From: an uncultured Lachnospiraceae bacterium
Lineage (GTDB): Bacteria > Bacillota > Clostridia > Lachnospirales > Lachnospiraceae
Direction: 5' to 3'
Assembly (NCBI GenBank): GCA_910586125.1
Contig: CAJUHP010000009.1
Coordinates: 1 to 64,000 of the forward strand
DNA: 64,000 bases
Position numbers and translations under genes: made by a program. A model generated the notes under the pieces. The model was given only the letters and a program-made list of their open reading frames with translations. It ran no database searches and was not told where the DNA came from. The number at the start of each line of letters is the position of its first letter. Position 1 is the first letter of the stretch. Shown here in pieces: positions 51,739-60,278 of this stretch.

Positions 51739-53373
51739 ATGATCAGTGCAAACAATATTACCCTGCGTATCGGGAAAAAAGCTCTGTTTGAGGATGTGAA
51801 CATCAAGTTTACCGAGGGCAACTGCTACGGACTTATCGGAGCCAACGGCGCGGGCAAGTCCACATTTTTGAAAATTTTATCCGGCCAGTTGGAGTCCACC
51901 AGGGGGGACGTCTTTATCACGCCCGGCCAGCGCCTGTCCTTTTTGCAGCAGGACCATTTCAAGTACGACGAATTTCCCGTGCTGGACACGGTTATCATGG
52001 GAAATGCCCGGCTTTATGAGGTGATGAAGGAGAAGGATGCGATCTATGCCAAAGAAGATTTCTCCGACGAGGATGGAATCCGGGCTGCGGATCTGGAGGC
52101 TGAATTTGCGGAGATGAACGGCTGGGAGGCCGAATCCGACGCCGCGATGCTGTTAAATGGTCTGGGCATTGAAACGGGGCTCCATGAAACGTTCATGAAG
52201 GATTTGAACGGAAATGAAAAGGTGAAAGTGCTGCTGGCGCAGGCGCTTTTCGGCAATCCGGATATTTTATTGCTCGACGAGCCGACCAACCATCTCGATC
52301 TGGACGCAATCGCCTGGCTGGAGGAATTTCTGATTAATTTTGAGAATACCGTTATCGTGGTGTCCCATGACCGGTATTTTCTGAATAAGGTCTGCACCCA
52401 CACGGCGGACATTGATTACGGCAAGATTCAGCTTTATGCCGGAAACTATGATTTCTGGTATGAGTCCAGCCAGTTGATGATTAAGCAGATGAAAGAAGCC
52501 AACAAGAAGAAGGAAGAAAAGATCAAGGAGCTGCAGGAATTCATCCAGCGCTTCTCGGCCAACGCTTCCAAATCCAAGCAGGCGACGTCCCGCAAAAAGG
52601 CGCTGGAGAAGATCGAATTGGACGAGATCCGCCCGTCCAGCCGCAAATATCCCTACATTGATTTCCGCCCGGAACGGGAGATCGGCAACGAAGTTCTGAC
52701 CGTTGAGGGAATCAGCAAGACGATCGAAGGCGTGAAGGTTTTGGACAATATCTCGTTTATCATCGGGCGCAGCGATAAGGTGGCCTTTGTGGGTTCGGAT
52801 GAACTGGCCAAGACCACGCTGTTCCAGATTCTGGCCGGAGAGATGGAGCCGGATGAGGGAAGCATCAAGTGGGGCGTAACCACCTCGCAGGCATATTTTG
52901 CCAAGGACAACACAAAGATTTTTGATTCGGATCTGACGATTACCGACTGGCTGACGCAGTTTTCCGCGATCAAGGATATGACGTATGTGCGCGGTTTTCT
53001 GGGCCGTATGCTGTTTGCGGGAGAGGACGGCGTGAAGAAGCTGCGGGTGCTCTCCGGCGGCGAGAAGGTACGCTGTCAGCTATCCATGATGATGATCCAG
53101 GCGGCCAATGTGCTGATTTTTGACGAGCCGACCAACCATCTGGATATGGAATCCATCACAGCGCTGAACAACGGTCTGATCAAATTTCCCGGCGTTATCC
53201 TGTTTTCCTGTCATGATCACCAGTTTGTGCAGACGACGGCAAACCGCATTATGGAGATCACGCCGGACGGCCTGATCGACAAGATGACGACGTATGACGA
53301 GTATCTGGAAGCCGATGTAATGGCCAGAAAAAGACAGATTAATAAAGTGACTTCGGATGAGGACGCGCTGTAA
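51739..53373 (+). CDS. ABC-F family ATPase (YkpA/YbiT-like)
   Basis: 544 residues: two ABC domains in one chain without membrane helices, joined by a charged linker (about 250-300, MKEANKKKEEKIKELQEFIQ). First cassette: Walker A GANGAGKST, LNGNEKVKVLLAQALFG (degenerate LSGGQ), LLLDEPTNHLD. Second cassette: GSDELAKTTL in place of a normal Walker A (Lys and Thr kept), LSGGEKVRCQLSMM, IFDEPTNHLD. Both degeneracies recall the YkpA/YbiT subgroup. ABC-F proteins bind the ribosomal E site and tune translation; a resistance role cannot be called from sequence. Confidence 0.92.
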   Translation: MISANNITLRIGKKALFEDVNIKFTEGNCYGLIGANGAGKSTFLKILSGQLESTRGDVFITPGQRLSFLQQDHFKYDEFPVLDTVIMGNARLYEVMKEKDAIYAKEDFSDEDGIRAADLEAEFAEMNGWEAESDAAMLLNGLGIETGLHETFMKDLNGNEKVKVLLAQALFGNPDILLLDEPTNHLDLDAIAWLEEFLINFENTVIVVSHDRYFLNKVCTHTADIDYGKIQLYAGNYDFWYESSQLMIKQMKEANKKKEEKIKELQEFIQRFSANASKSKQATSRKKALEKIELDEIRPSSRKYPYIDFRPEREIGNEVLTVEGISKTIEGVKVLDNISFIIGRSDKVAFVGSDELAKTTLFQILAGEMEPDEGSIKWGVTTSQAYFAKDNTKIFDSDLTITDWLTQFSAIKDMTYVRGFLGRMLFAGEDGVKKLRVLSGGEKVRCQLSMMMIQAANVLIFDEPTNHLDMESITALNNGLIKFPGVILFSCHDHQFVQTTANRIMEITPDGLIDKMTTYDEYLEADVMARKRQINKVTSDEDAL

Positions 53374-53404
53374 GGCGCGTTCTCTTTTGGCTGGGAGGAT
53401 AACT

Positions 53405-53737
53405 ATGAGGAAGATCGTATGCTTTCACAATCCGGATGAAAGCAATGGTTATTTAAGCAATTGGTTTCTTTCAGAGTTTTATGTAGGAGATATTTTGTAT
53501 TCTTCCATGGAACAGTATATGATGTACCAAAAAGCGCGTCTTTTCCAGGATACAGAGATTGCGGACAAAATTCTGCATACGTCTAATGTTGGAACAATAA
53601 AGATGCTGGGACGTTCTGTTAAAGATTATCAGGAAGTGATGTGGAATGGCATGAGACAGATCATTGTCTATCGGGGATTGCTCGAAAAATTTCAGCAAAA
53701 TGATGGAGAGGGCAGAATTTATTGGGATTTTCTCTGA
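53405..53737 (+). CDS. NADAR (YbiA-like) domain protein, C-terminally truncated
   Basis: About 110 residues from ATG 53405, with GGAGG 8 nt upstream. PDESNGYLSNWFLSEF, SMEQYMMYQKARLF and MWNGMRQIIVYRGLLEKFQQN are clear NADAR-family blocks; these enzymes cleave the N-glycosidic bond of ribosylated purines or riboflavin intermediates and ADP-ribosyl groups. Family members are usually about 150-180 residues and end with a DRIWGIG-type motif. Here the frame ends soon after EKFQQN in GEGRIYWDFL, so about 45 residues, including that conserved end, are missing. It may be inactive. Confidence 0.75.
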   Translation: MRKIVCFHNPDESNGYLSNWFLSEFYVGDILYSSMEQYMMYQKARLFQDTEIADKILHTSNVGTIKMLGRSVKDYQEVMWNGMRQIIVYRGLLEKFQQNDGEGRIYWDFL

Positions 53738-53797
53738 TGCAGGTGCGGGCGGATATGGGTGCGGATTGATAGAGATCATTAAAAATGTAATCAATGG

Positions 53798-53832
53798 AAA
53801 AATGTGCGGTGCTCTTGCATGGCACATTTTTT
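53798..53832. terminator. Terminator after the NADAR gene (works in both directions)
   Basis: AAAAATGTGC (53798-53807) pairs with GCACATTTTT (53822-53831), ending in a T6 run. It separates the NADAR gene from the convergent small membrane protein gene. Confidence 0.85.
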
Positions 53833-53874
53833 AATGAATTCCCTTTTGGGAAACATGTTCCGCTGCATAATCTA

Positions 53875-54066
53875 TTATTTTTTATCTATATACAGCTTAT
53901 AAAAAGCACAAATTATGTTAACAACCAAGCATATTCCTAGTATGATTGCTTCTATAATCATGTTATCCGGATTCCTATGTCCATATATTTCAAATCCTAA
54001 CAAAACTACAACGAATAACGCAATGATAAGAACAAGAATTTGAATCCCAAAGACTGCTTTTTTCAT
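53875..54066 (-). CDS. Two-helix small membrane protein
   Basis: 63 residues: VFGIQILVLIIALFVVVLLG and AIILGICLVVNIICAFYKL are two membrane helices, separated by a short polar loop (FEIYGHRNPDNMI), and a basic end (KLYIDKK). A GGGAGGTAAGAG site lies directly before the ATG. No family is recognised. Its only visible promoter is the leftward one inside the candidate invertible segment at 54201-54471, so its expression may depend on the orientation of that segment. Confidence 0.7.
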   Translation of the reverse strand: MKKAVFGIQILVLIIALFVVVLLGFEIYGHRNPDNMIIEAIILGICLVVNIICAFYKLYIDKK

Positions 54067-54200
54067 CTCTTACCTCCCTGATTTGTACCTTACTTGAAAT
54101 CCTTTTGGAATCAGAATCCCGAAAAGAGAATCCATTCACAAAAAAGAATAGGAATAACGTTATGTAAAACCCTTTGTTTTGGAATCAAATAGGTCCGAAT

Positions 54201-54228
54201 TTTCGTTAAATAGCCTCTTTAACGAAAA
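54201..54228 (+). repeat. Left 28-bp inverted repeat of the invertible element
   Basis: Perfect reverse complement of 54444-54471. It has the outer arm from 54200, core TAGCCTC at 54211-54217, and inner arm 54218-54228. Confidence 0.92.
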
Positions 54229-54294
54229 TGCTCTCGAAAAAAAATATAAGAATATATAAAATGGGAATAGAGATTTGCCCCTCAAACTTCTGTT

Positions 54295-54323
54295 ATTATA
54301 CGTCGAAACAAAAAAGAATGCAA
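54295..54323 (-). promoter_or_regulatory. Leftward promoter inside the invertible segment
   Basis: On the minus strand TTGCAT (54318-54323), a 17-nt spacer and a perfect TATAAT (54295-54300). As read it points to the small membrane protein gene at 54066; after inversion it would lie about 130 nt upstream of the helicase start. Confidence 0.65.
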
Positions 54324-54400
54324 CACTTTCTGAAAAAAATATTGGATTTTCCGGCAAGAAAAAAGCGGGAAATCCAGAAATCCTTGCCAAACAGGTCTTT

Positions 54401-54447
54401 CAGCAGCCAGAATCCCCTTAAATAAAGGGTTTTTTGGCTGCTGTTTT
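54401..54447 (+). terminator. Rightward hairpin terminator inside the invertible segment
   Basis: CAGCAGCC (54401-54408) pairs with GGCTGCTG (54436-54443), with an inner CCCTT/AAGGG stem, followed by TTTT from the right repeat. In the present orientation it should block rightward transcription into the helicase; inverted, it would block the leftward gene, since the left repeat also begins TTTT on that strand. Confidence 0.7.
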
Positions 54448-54471
54448 CGTTAAAGAGGCTATTTAACGAAA
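54444..54471 (-). repeat. Right 28-bp inverted repeat of the invertible element
   Basis: Perfect reverse complement of 54201-54228; core GAGGCTA at 54455-54461. It ends 37 nt before the helicase ATG. Confidence 0.92.
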
Positions 54472-54508
54472 GCTCTCACCCGAATCAGATCGCAAAGAGG
54501 TGAGATAA

Positions 54509-57286
54509 ATGCCGCTTTTTTTATATGAACACAATCAAAAAGCCTATGAGCAGGCCATACAGATGCTTAAGGAGACCGGGCGGGCCGCCGTTCTTCATCC
54601 CACCGGCACGGGAAAATCCCTGATCGGTTTTCACCTGGCCGAGCAGCATCCGGATGCCCGGATCTGCTGGCTGTCTCCCAGCCGCTATATTATCCGGCAG
54701 CAGAAAGAGAATTTGAAAAAGATCGCGCCGGACTATGACTTTCAAAATATTACTTTTCTGACCTACGCCCGCCTGATGGCAAACCGGGACCGGGCCGGAG
54801 GGCTGAAGCCGGATTATATTATCCTGGATGAATTTCACCGCTGCGGAGCCACGGAATGGGGAAAAGGCGTCCAGGCGCTTTTTCAAAGCTGCCCGAAGGC
54901 GAAGGTTCTCGGCCTGTCAGCGACCAGTATCCGCTATCTGGACGAGCAGCGGGATATGGCCAGGGAACTGTTTGACGGCCATGTGGCCTCGGAGATGTCG
55001 CTGGGAGAAGCCATCGCCCGCGGGATTCTGCAGGCGCCCTGCTATGTGATTTCCGTGTACGGATATGAGAGGGAGCTGGAGAAGTACAGCCGGAAAGTGG
55101 AGGCGCTGAAGAAGGGGCCGCGAAGAGAACAGGCCGAAAGGGTGTGGGAAAAGCTGCGCCGGGCCTTGGGAGAAGCCGGGGGACTGGATGGTCTCTTTCA
55201 GAAGTATCTGAAGCGGGACGGCCGGTATCTGGTGTTTTGTTCCGGCCGTTCTCATCTGGAGGAGATGAAAGCCCATGCAGAGGAATGGTTTGGGCCGGTG
55301 AATCCAGCGTATCGGATTTACAGCGTATATGCGGAAAATCCCGACAGCCGGGAGGAATTCCAGGCTTTTCAGAAAAAAGAGAAGGACGGTTGCCTGAAGC
55401 TGCTGTTTAGCATTGATATGCTGAATGAAGGCATTCATATGGAGGCGGTGGACGGGGTGATTCTGCTGCGTCCGACGGTTTCTCCGATCATCTATAAACA
55501 GCAGATTGGCCGGGCCTTGACAGCGGGAAGGGAAGGAAGACAAAACGGAGTCAGGGGGAACGAAAAAAAGGCGGCGCCTTTGATTTTGGATATCGTGGGC
55601 AATTTTGAGAGTCTGCACAGCATCGACTCGATTGAGATGGAGTTTGAGCAGGCCGTACAGATTTTTGGCTGTCCGGCGTCTGGAGCGGAGGGGATGGCCG
55701 GGGAGGAGACGTTTTTGTCGGGACGTCGTTTTCAGATTCTGGATGAGACGAAAAACGCCCGCCGTCTGTTTGAGGAGCTGCAGGAGAGACTATGTGCCAG
55801 TTGGGATGATTATTATAGAGAGGCGGCCGCATACCGGCAGGAGTATGGAGATTTGGAGATTCCCTCCAAATATATCACGCCGGGCGGCCTTTTGCTGGGG
55901 AGCTGGCTGCTGACACAGAGGCGGATTTACCTGGGGAAGATACCGGGGCATCTGGAAGAAGAGAGGATTCGGCGTCTGGAAGAGCTGGGGATTAGCTGGG
56001 AAAGCGATTCGGACCGGCAATGGGATCGATATTATCAGAAAGCGGCGGATTATTATGCCCGTCACGGGAATCTGGACGTAAAGGGTTCGTATGTCACAGA
56101 AGACGGGTTTCGACTGGGACTGTGGCTGAACAATATCCGGCAGTATGGAAGAAACGGGAGCTGTCTGTTAAGCGGGGCGAGAAGGCGGCAGATGGAACAG
56201 ATCGGAATGATCTGGGACAAGCTGTTTTATAAGTGGGAGCAGGGGTATGAAGCGGCCAGACAGTACTATGAACGATATGGAAATCTGGACGTTCCCTCCG
56301 GGTATGAGACGGAAAACGGTTTTCGCCTGGGGAATTGGATCGGGACGCAGCGGCAGATCCAAAGGGGAAGTCATCCGGGCGCGCTGCCGCTGAGGGAAGA
56401 GCAGATCGCGCGTCTTAGCCGGATCGGAATGAACTGGAGCGGAAAACAGGGGGAGAGCTGGGAGAAGCATTATGAGGCAGCGCGGGCATATCGGGAGCAG
56501 AACGGTTCTTTGGATGTGCCGTATGTTTATGTGACGCAGGAGGGCGTGAGGCTGGGGCGCTGGCTAGACCAGCAGAGGCGGCTTTTGGGAGAGAAACGGG
56601 GCGGGGAGAAAAGACGGAACGAAGGAGAAAGCGGGGAAGAAACTGGGGAAGAAACCAGCAAAAAGCGAGGAAGACGGCACGAGAAAGATGGGATGCGCAT
56701 CCGTCTGCTGACAGAATTGGGAATGGACTGGGAGAGCGACCCATGGAAAGAAAAATGGGAGCGGGCCCGCCGGTATTATGAGGAGCATGGTCATCTGGAG
56801 CTGGCGCAGAACTATGTGACAGAAGATGGGGTGTGGCTGGGAAAATGGGTGTATCTGCAGAGGGAGCGCTATCGAAAGCAGATGAAAGAAATTGAGGGAA
56901 TAAAGGAGAGGGGAGAGGAAGAAGAGACAAAGGGCTGGGACGAGGAAAAAGACAAGAAGGGGACAAAGAAGGGGGAGAAGAGAGGAACCGGGAAGAAAGA
57001 TACGCCGTGGCAGAGCCTGAGCCGGGAGCAGATCGAGGCGCTGGAGTCGATCGGGATGGACTGGCAGGCGCCGGGGGAGAGAGCCTGGGAGAAGGCGTTT
57101 GGACGGGCGAAAGCGTATTATGAGCTGAATCATCATCTGGAAATCCCGAAGGGATACGAGGCGGAGGACGGATTTCGGCTGGATCTGTGGGTAAAGAGAC
57201 AGCGGAAGCAGTACCGGGAGAGGAATGAGAAGGTGTTGACTAGAGAACGGATTGCGAGGCTGGAGAGTTTGGGGATGCGGTGGTGA
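54509..57286 (+). CDS. SF2 helicase-like protein with six Helicase-Associated (HA) repeats
   Basis: 925 residues. SF2 core in the first 400: Walker A HPTGTGKS (30-37), DEFH box (107-110, in place of DEAH), SAT motif in LGLSATSIRY, and motif VI QQIGRALTAG. From about 425 to the end come six HA repeats, each with a W...Y..A..YY...G.L..P..Y...G..LG.W...QR pattern and ending LGM.W; two have long Glu/Lys/Arg-rich insertions (about 695-730 and 800-830). HA repeats bind nucleic acids. GAGGTGA stands 6 nt before the ATG. It is preceded by the invertible element and followed after 48 nt by the polysaccharide genes. Its high G+C contrasts with the AT-rich genes behind it. Target unknown. Confidence 0.88.
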   Translation: MPLFLYEHNQKAYEQAIQMLKETGRAAVLHPTGTGKSLIGFHLAEQHPDARICWLSPSRYIIRQQKENLKKIAPDYDFQNITFLTYARLMANRDRAGGLKPDYIILDEFHRCGATEWGKGVQALFQSCPKAKVLGLSATSIRYLDEQRDMARELFDGHVASEMSLGEAIARGILQAPCYVISVYGYERELEKYSRKVEALKKGPRREQAERVWEKLRRALGEAGGLDGLFQKYLKRDGRYLVFCSGRSHLEEMKAHAEEWFGPVNPAYRIYSVYAENPDSREEFQAFQKKEKDGCLKLLFSIDMLNEGIHMEAVDGVILLRPTVSPIIYKQQIGRALTAGREGRQNGVRGNEKKAAPLILDIVGNFESLHSIDSIEMEFEQAVQIFGCPASGAEGMAGEETFLSGRRFQILDETKNARRLFEELQERLCASWDDYYREAAAYRQEYGDLEIPSKYITPGGLLLGSWLLTQRRIYLGKIPGHLEEERIRRLEELGISWESDSDRQWDRYYQKAADYYARHGNLDVKGSYVTEDGFRLGLWLNNIRQYGRNGSCLLSGARRRQMEQIGMIWDKLFYKWEQGYEAARQYYERYGNLDVPSGYETENGFRLGNWIGTQRQIQRGSHPGALPLREEQIARLSRIGMNWSGKQGESWEKHYEAARAYREQNGSLDVPYVYVTQEGVRLGRWLDQQRRLLGEKRGGEKRRNEGESGEETGEETSKKRGRRHEKDGMRIRLLTELGMDWESDPWKEKWERARRYYEEHGHLELAQNYVTEDGVWLGKWVYLQRERYRKQMKEIEGIKERGEEEETKGWDEEKDKKGTKKGEKRGTGKKDTPWQSLSREQIEALESIGMDWQAPGERAWEKAFGRAKAYYELNHHLEIPKGYEAEDGFRLDLWVKRQRKQYRERNEKVLTRERIARLESLGMRW

Positions 57287-57334
57287 GAAAACACGGCAGA
57301 AAAAATATACGATTTCATTGAGGAGAGCAGATGT

Positions 57335-58636
57335 ATGGCATTTAAGAACACATCAGATATCAAACCGTTTAAACATCGTATTTATTTGAGCAGTCCGACA
57401 ATGCATGGTCATGAATCTCGATATATGATGGAAGCTTATGAAACAAATTGGATGAGCACGGTGGGAAAAAATATTGACGAGGCTGAAGCACAAATTGCAG
57501 AATATGTTGGCGTAAAATATGCGGTAGCGCTGAGTGCCGGAACAGCAGCGTTGCATCTGGCAACCAAACTGGCAGGAGAAGCTCTGTATGGGCATAGCAG
57601 ACCAAATGTTGGTACACTTGACGGCCATTTTGTTTTGGCAAGCGATTTGACTTTCGATGCGTCTATCAATCCTATAGCTTATGAAGCAGGGGAAGCTGTT
57701 TTTATTGATGCAGAATATGATACCTGGAATATGGATCCGGTAGCACTTGAAAAAGCTTTTGAAATCTATCCAGAAGCAAAATTGGTTGTGCTTGCACATC
57801 TGTATGGAACTCCGGGAAAAATAGAAGAATTAAAAGCGATTTGCAGCAGACATAACGCATTGATTGTAGAGGATGCGGCGGAGAGTCTGGGAGCAAAATA
57901 CAGATTCCATAATCAATGGATGGAAACCGGTTCGTTCGGAAATTATAACTGTATTTCTTTTAATGGCAATAAGATTATTACAGGCTCCAGCGGAGGAATG
58001 TTTTTGACTGATTCAAAAGAGGATGCAAATAAGGTCAGAAAATGGAGTACACAGTCGCGCGAAGTAGCGCCCTGGTATCAGCATGAGGAGATTGGTTTTA
58101 ACTATCGCATGAGCAATGTAATTGCGGGTGTGGTTAGGGGACAGATCCCATATCTTCAAGAACATATCAGGCAAAAAAGAGAAATATATGAACGCTATAA
58201 AGAAGGACTGAAAGATCTTCCAGTTAAAATGAATCCTTTTGATAGCGAAAAATCTATTCCGAATTTCTGGTTAAGCTGTTTGATTATAGATGAAAATGCG
58301 ATGTGTCAACAAGTCCGAGATGATAAGACAGCGCTCTATATTAAGGAGGGGGGAAAATCCTGTCCGACAGAAATTCTGGAAACGCTTGCTCGTTACAATG
58401 TGGAAGGACGTCCGATTTGGAAACCAATGCATACGCAGCCAATTTACCGCAACCATGCTTTTGTGACAGCAAAGGGAAACGGACGTGGCCAGAGCGGTGC
58501 ATACATAGAAGAAAGTGATATGCAGGATATAGGAATGGACATTTTCAAAAGAGGGCTTTGCCTGCCGAGTGATAATAAAATGCTTCAGGAACAACAAGAT
58601 GTGATTATTGAGTTGATTCACAGATGCTTTGAGTAA
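57335..58636 (+). CDS. DegT/DnrJ/EryC1/StrS aminotransferase for an amino-sugar
   Basis: 433 residues. The cofactor region ALSAGTAALHLATKL, the aspartate in IVEDAAESLGAKY and the Schiff-base lysine in SFNGNKIITGSSGGM are all present. The starting block RIYLSSPTMHGHE is typical of a Clostridia group of sugar aminotransferases (PglE/WecE-like) that make 4-amino or similar sugars on nucleotide carriers. It is longer than the 373-residue copy in operon 1 and only distantly similar, so it serves another sugar. GAGGAG lies 10 nt before the ATG. No promoter is visible between it and the helicase. Confidence 0.88.
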   Translation: MAFKNTSDIKPFKHRIYLSSPTMHGHESRYMMEAYETNWMSTVGKNIDEAEAQIAEYVGVKYAVALSAGTAALHLATKLAGEALYGHSRPNVGTLDGHFVLASDLTFDASINPIAYEAGEAVFIDAEYDTWNMDPVALEKAFEIYPEAKLVVLAHLYGTPGKIEELKAICSRHNALIVEDAAESLGAKYRFHNQWMETGSFGNYNCISFNGNKIITGSSGGMFLTDSKEDANKVRKWSTQSREVAPWYQHEEIGFNYRMSNVIAGVVRGQIPYLQEHIRQKREIYERYKEGLKDLPVKMNPFDSEKSIPNFWLSCLIIDENAMCQQVRDDKTALYIKEGGKSCPTEILETLARYNVEGRPIWKPMHTQPIYRNHAFVTAKGNGRGQSGAYIEESDMQDIGMDIFKRGLCLPSDNKMLQEQQDVIIELIHRCFE

Positions 58637-58698
58637 TCATAAGGCAATTATGGAATGGATTTATGTGAAAGATGGCGGGGAGCTGGAGATGAGGGAAG

Positions 58699-59436
58699 AT
58701 GCGGTTACAACGAAAAAAGGGGCTTTATGAGAAGTATGTGAAGCGAGCATTGGACATAATCTGTTCTCTCTTGGCTCTGATTGTTTTTTCGTGGCTTTAT
58801 TTGCTTGTGGCAATAACAGTGAGAATTAAAATGGGAAAGCCAGTGGTTTTTAAACAGCCAAGGCCAGGTATGATTGATCCAGATACAAACAGAGAACAAA
58901 TTTTCAATATGTATAAGTTTAGAAGCATGTCAGATGCGCGGGACAAAAATGGAAAACTGCTTCCAGATGAAAAAAGATTAGGGAGATTTGGAAAAATACT
59001 TAGAGCTACCTCTCTGGATGAACTGCCGGAGGTATTTAATATTTTGAAAGGCGATATGAGTATCATCGGTCCGCGGCCACAGCTTGTGAGAGATATGGTT
59101 TTCATGAACAGCGAACAGCGGATGCGTCATACAGCAAAGCCAGGATTGAGCGGTTTGGCACAAGTAAAGGGACGAAATGCTATCACATGGGAAGAAAAAA
59201 TAAATTGGGATTTGAAGTATATAGAAAAGATTAGTTTTCTTCGTGATATGCAGATTGTTTTTGAGACAATTCGGGTAGCTCTGTTTCGGCACGAAGGGAT
59301 CTCGGACGGAGAACATGTATCAGCTCTGGACTATGGTGATGCATTATTACAAGCCGGAAAAATAAAAAAAGAAAAGTATGACGCTCTTCTGGCATATGAA
59401 ACGCAAATATTAGATGAATTTTATAAACAAAAATAG
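58699..59436 (+). CDS. Priming sugar transferase (PglC/WcaJ-type)
   Basis: 245 residues. One N-terminal reentrant/membrane helix (VKRALDIICSLLALIVFSWL), then the catalytic polyprenyl-phosphate phosphosugar transferase fold with FKQPRPGMI, MYKFRSMSDA, RATSLDELPEVFNILKGDMS, IGPRP and PGLSGLAQVKGRNAI. It transfers sugar-1-phosphate from a UDP-sugar to undecaprenyl phosphate, starting the repeat unit of the second locus. The 50-residue tail is longer than in minimal members. Confidence 0.93.
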   Translation: MRLQRKKGLYEKYVKRALDIICSLLALIVFSWLYLLVAITVRIKMGKPVVFKQPRPGMIDPDTNREQIFNMYKFRSMSDARDKNGKLLPDEKRLGRFGKILRATSLDELPEVFNILKGDMSIIGPRPQLVRDMVFMNSEQRMRHTAKPGLSGLAQVKGRNAITWEEKINWDLKYIEKISFLRDMQIVFETIRVALFRHEGISDGEHVSALDYGDALLQAGKIKKEKYDALLAYETQILDEFYKQK

Positions 59437-59453
59437 TATTGAGAAGGGGAAAG

Positions 59454-60272
59454 ATGGAAAAGTACAGTGTTTTAATGTCGCTTTATAAAAAAGAACATCC
59501 TGAATATCTGCGTCTTGCCCTGGATTCTATGATCGGACAGAGTGTAAAGCCAGATGAGATTGTTTTGGTGGAAGATGGAGAACTTACAAAAGAATTATAC
59601 GCAGTAATAGATGAATATATCAAAAGGTATCCTGTTCTCTTTAAACGTGTGATAAATGAAAAAAATCTTGGGCTTGGCCTGGCTTTAAATCAAGGATTAA
59701 AGGTTTGCAGAAACGAGTTGATCGCTCGAATGGATACCGATGATATCAGTAAACCGGATCGTTGTGAGAAGCAGTTAAAACGGTTTCAAGAGAAACCAGA
59801 TTTATCTATTGTGGGTAGCCATATTGATGAATTTTGCGGTGAGAAAGAGAATGTGATTTCTCAGAGAAGGGTACCGACGGATTCCGCATCTATCTATCGC
59901 TATGCAAAGAGGCGTTCCGCATTTAATCATCCTACTGTGATGTATAAAAAAAGGGAAGTGATTAAGCAACATGGTTATAGTAATCTGAAGCGTAACCAGG
60001 ATGTGGATCTGTTTGGAAGGATGCTTTTTGCAGGCTGCAGGGGAGAGAATATAGACGAAGCGCTCTTGTGGTTTAGAAGTAGTGACGAGCTGGCGCAGCG
60101 GCGGAAATCGTGGGAAAACACATGGAGTTATATCGCTACGATTCGTAAATTCTGGAAGATGGGTTATAGCAGTTTTATGGATTATATTGTCGTGGCGGGA
60201 GCACAGGCTGGTATGTATCTGATGCCGGTGAGGGTACAGAAGTGGATCTATAAAAAGTTATTGAGGAAGTAA
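59454..60272 (+). CDS. Family 2 glycosyltransferase
   Basis: About 272 residues from ATG 59454 (AGAAGGGGAAAG upstream; a TTG lies 15 nt earlier). GT-A fold: VLMSLYKKEHPEYLRLALDS, DEIVLVEDGEL, ARMDTDDIS (DxD variant). Then a family-typical NHPTVMYKKR block and RNQDVDLFGRML. It adds a sugar to the lipid-linked acceptor in the cytoplasm. Same operon as the priming transferase. Confidence 0.9.
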   Translation: MEKYSVLMSLYKKEHPEYLRLALDSMIGQSVKPDEIVLVEDGELTKELYAVIDEYIKRYPVLFKRVINEKNLGLGLALNQGLKVCRNELIARMDTDDISKPDRCEKQLKRFQEKPDLSIVGSHIDEFCGEKENVISQRRVPTDSASIYRYAKRRSAFNHPTVMYKKREVIKQHGYSNLKRNQDVDLFGRMLFAGCRGENIDEALLWFRSSDELAQRRKSWENTWSYIATIRKFWKMGYSSFMDYIVVAGAQAGMYLMPVRVQKWIYKKLLRK

Positions 60273-60278
60273 GACGAG

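Larger units (their letters stand above)
54201..54471. other. Candidate invertible DNA element (phase-variation switch)
   Basis: Two identical 28-bp sequences in opposite orientation (54201-54228, 54444-54471) flank a 215-bp segment. Each is built like a recombinase crossover site: 10-11-bp palindromic arms TTTTCGTTAAA / TTTAACGAAA around an asymmetric 7-bp core (TAGCCTC on the left, GAGGCTA on the right). The segment holds a leftward promoter (54295-54323) and a rightward hairpin terminator (54401-54447). Inversion would exchange which flank gets the promoter: the small membrane gene (current state) or the helicase and second polysaccharide operon. No recombinase gene is in the window, so it would act in trans. 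Confidence 0.75.

Noticed and set aside
51739..53373. ABC-F gene as a decayed pseudogene because of its odd second P-loop
   Set aside because: The frame is intact, the other motifs are sound, and similar degeneracy appears to be typical of the YkpA/YbiT subgroup.
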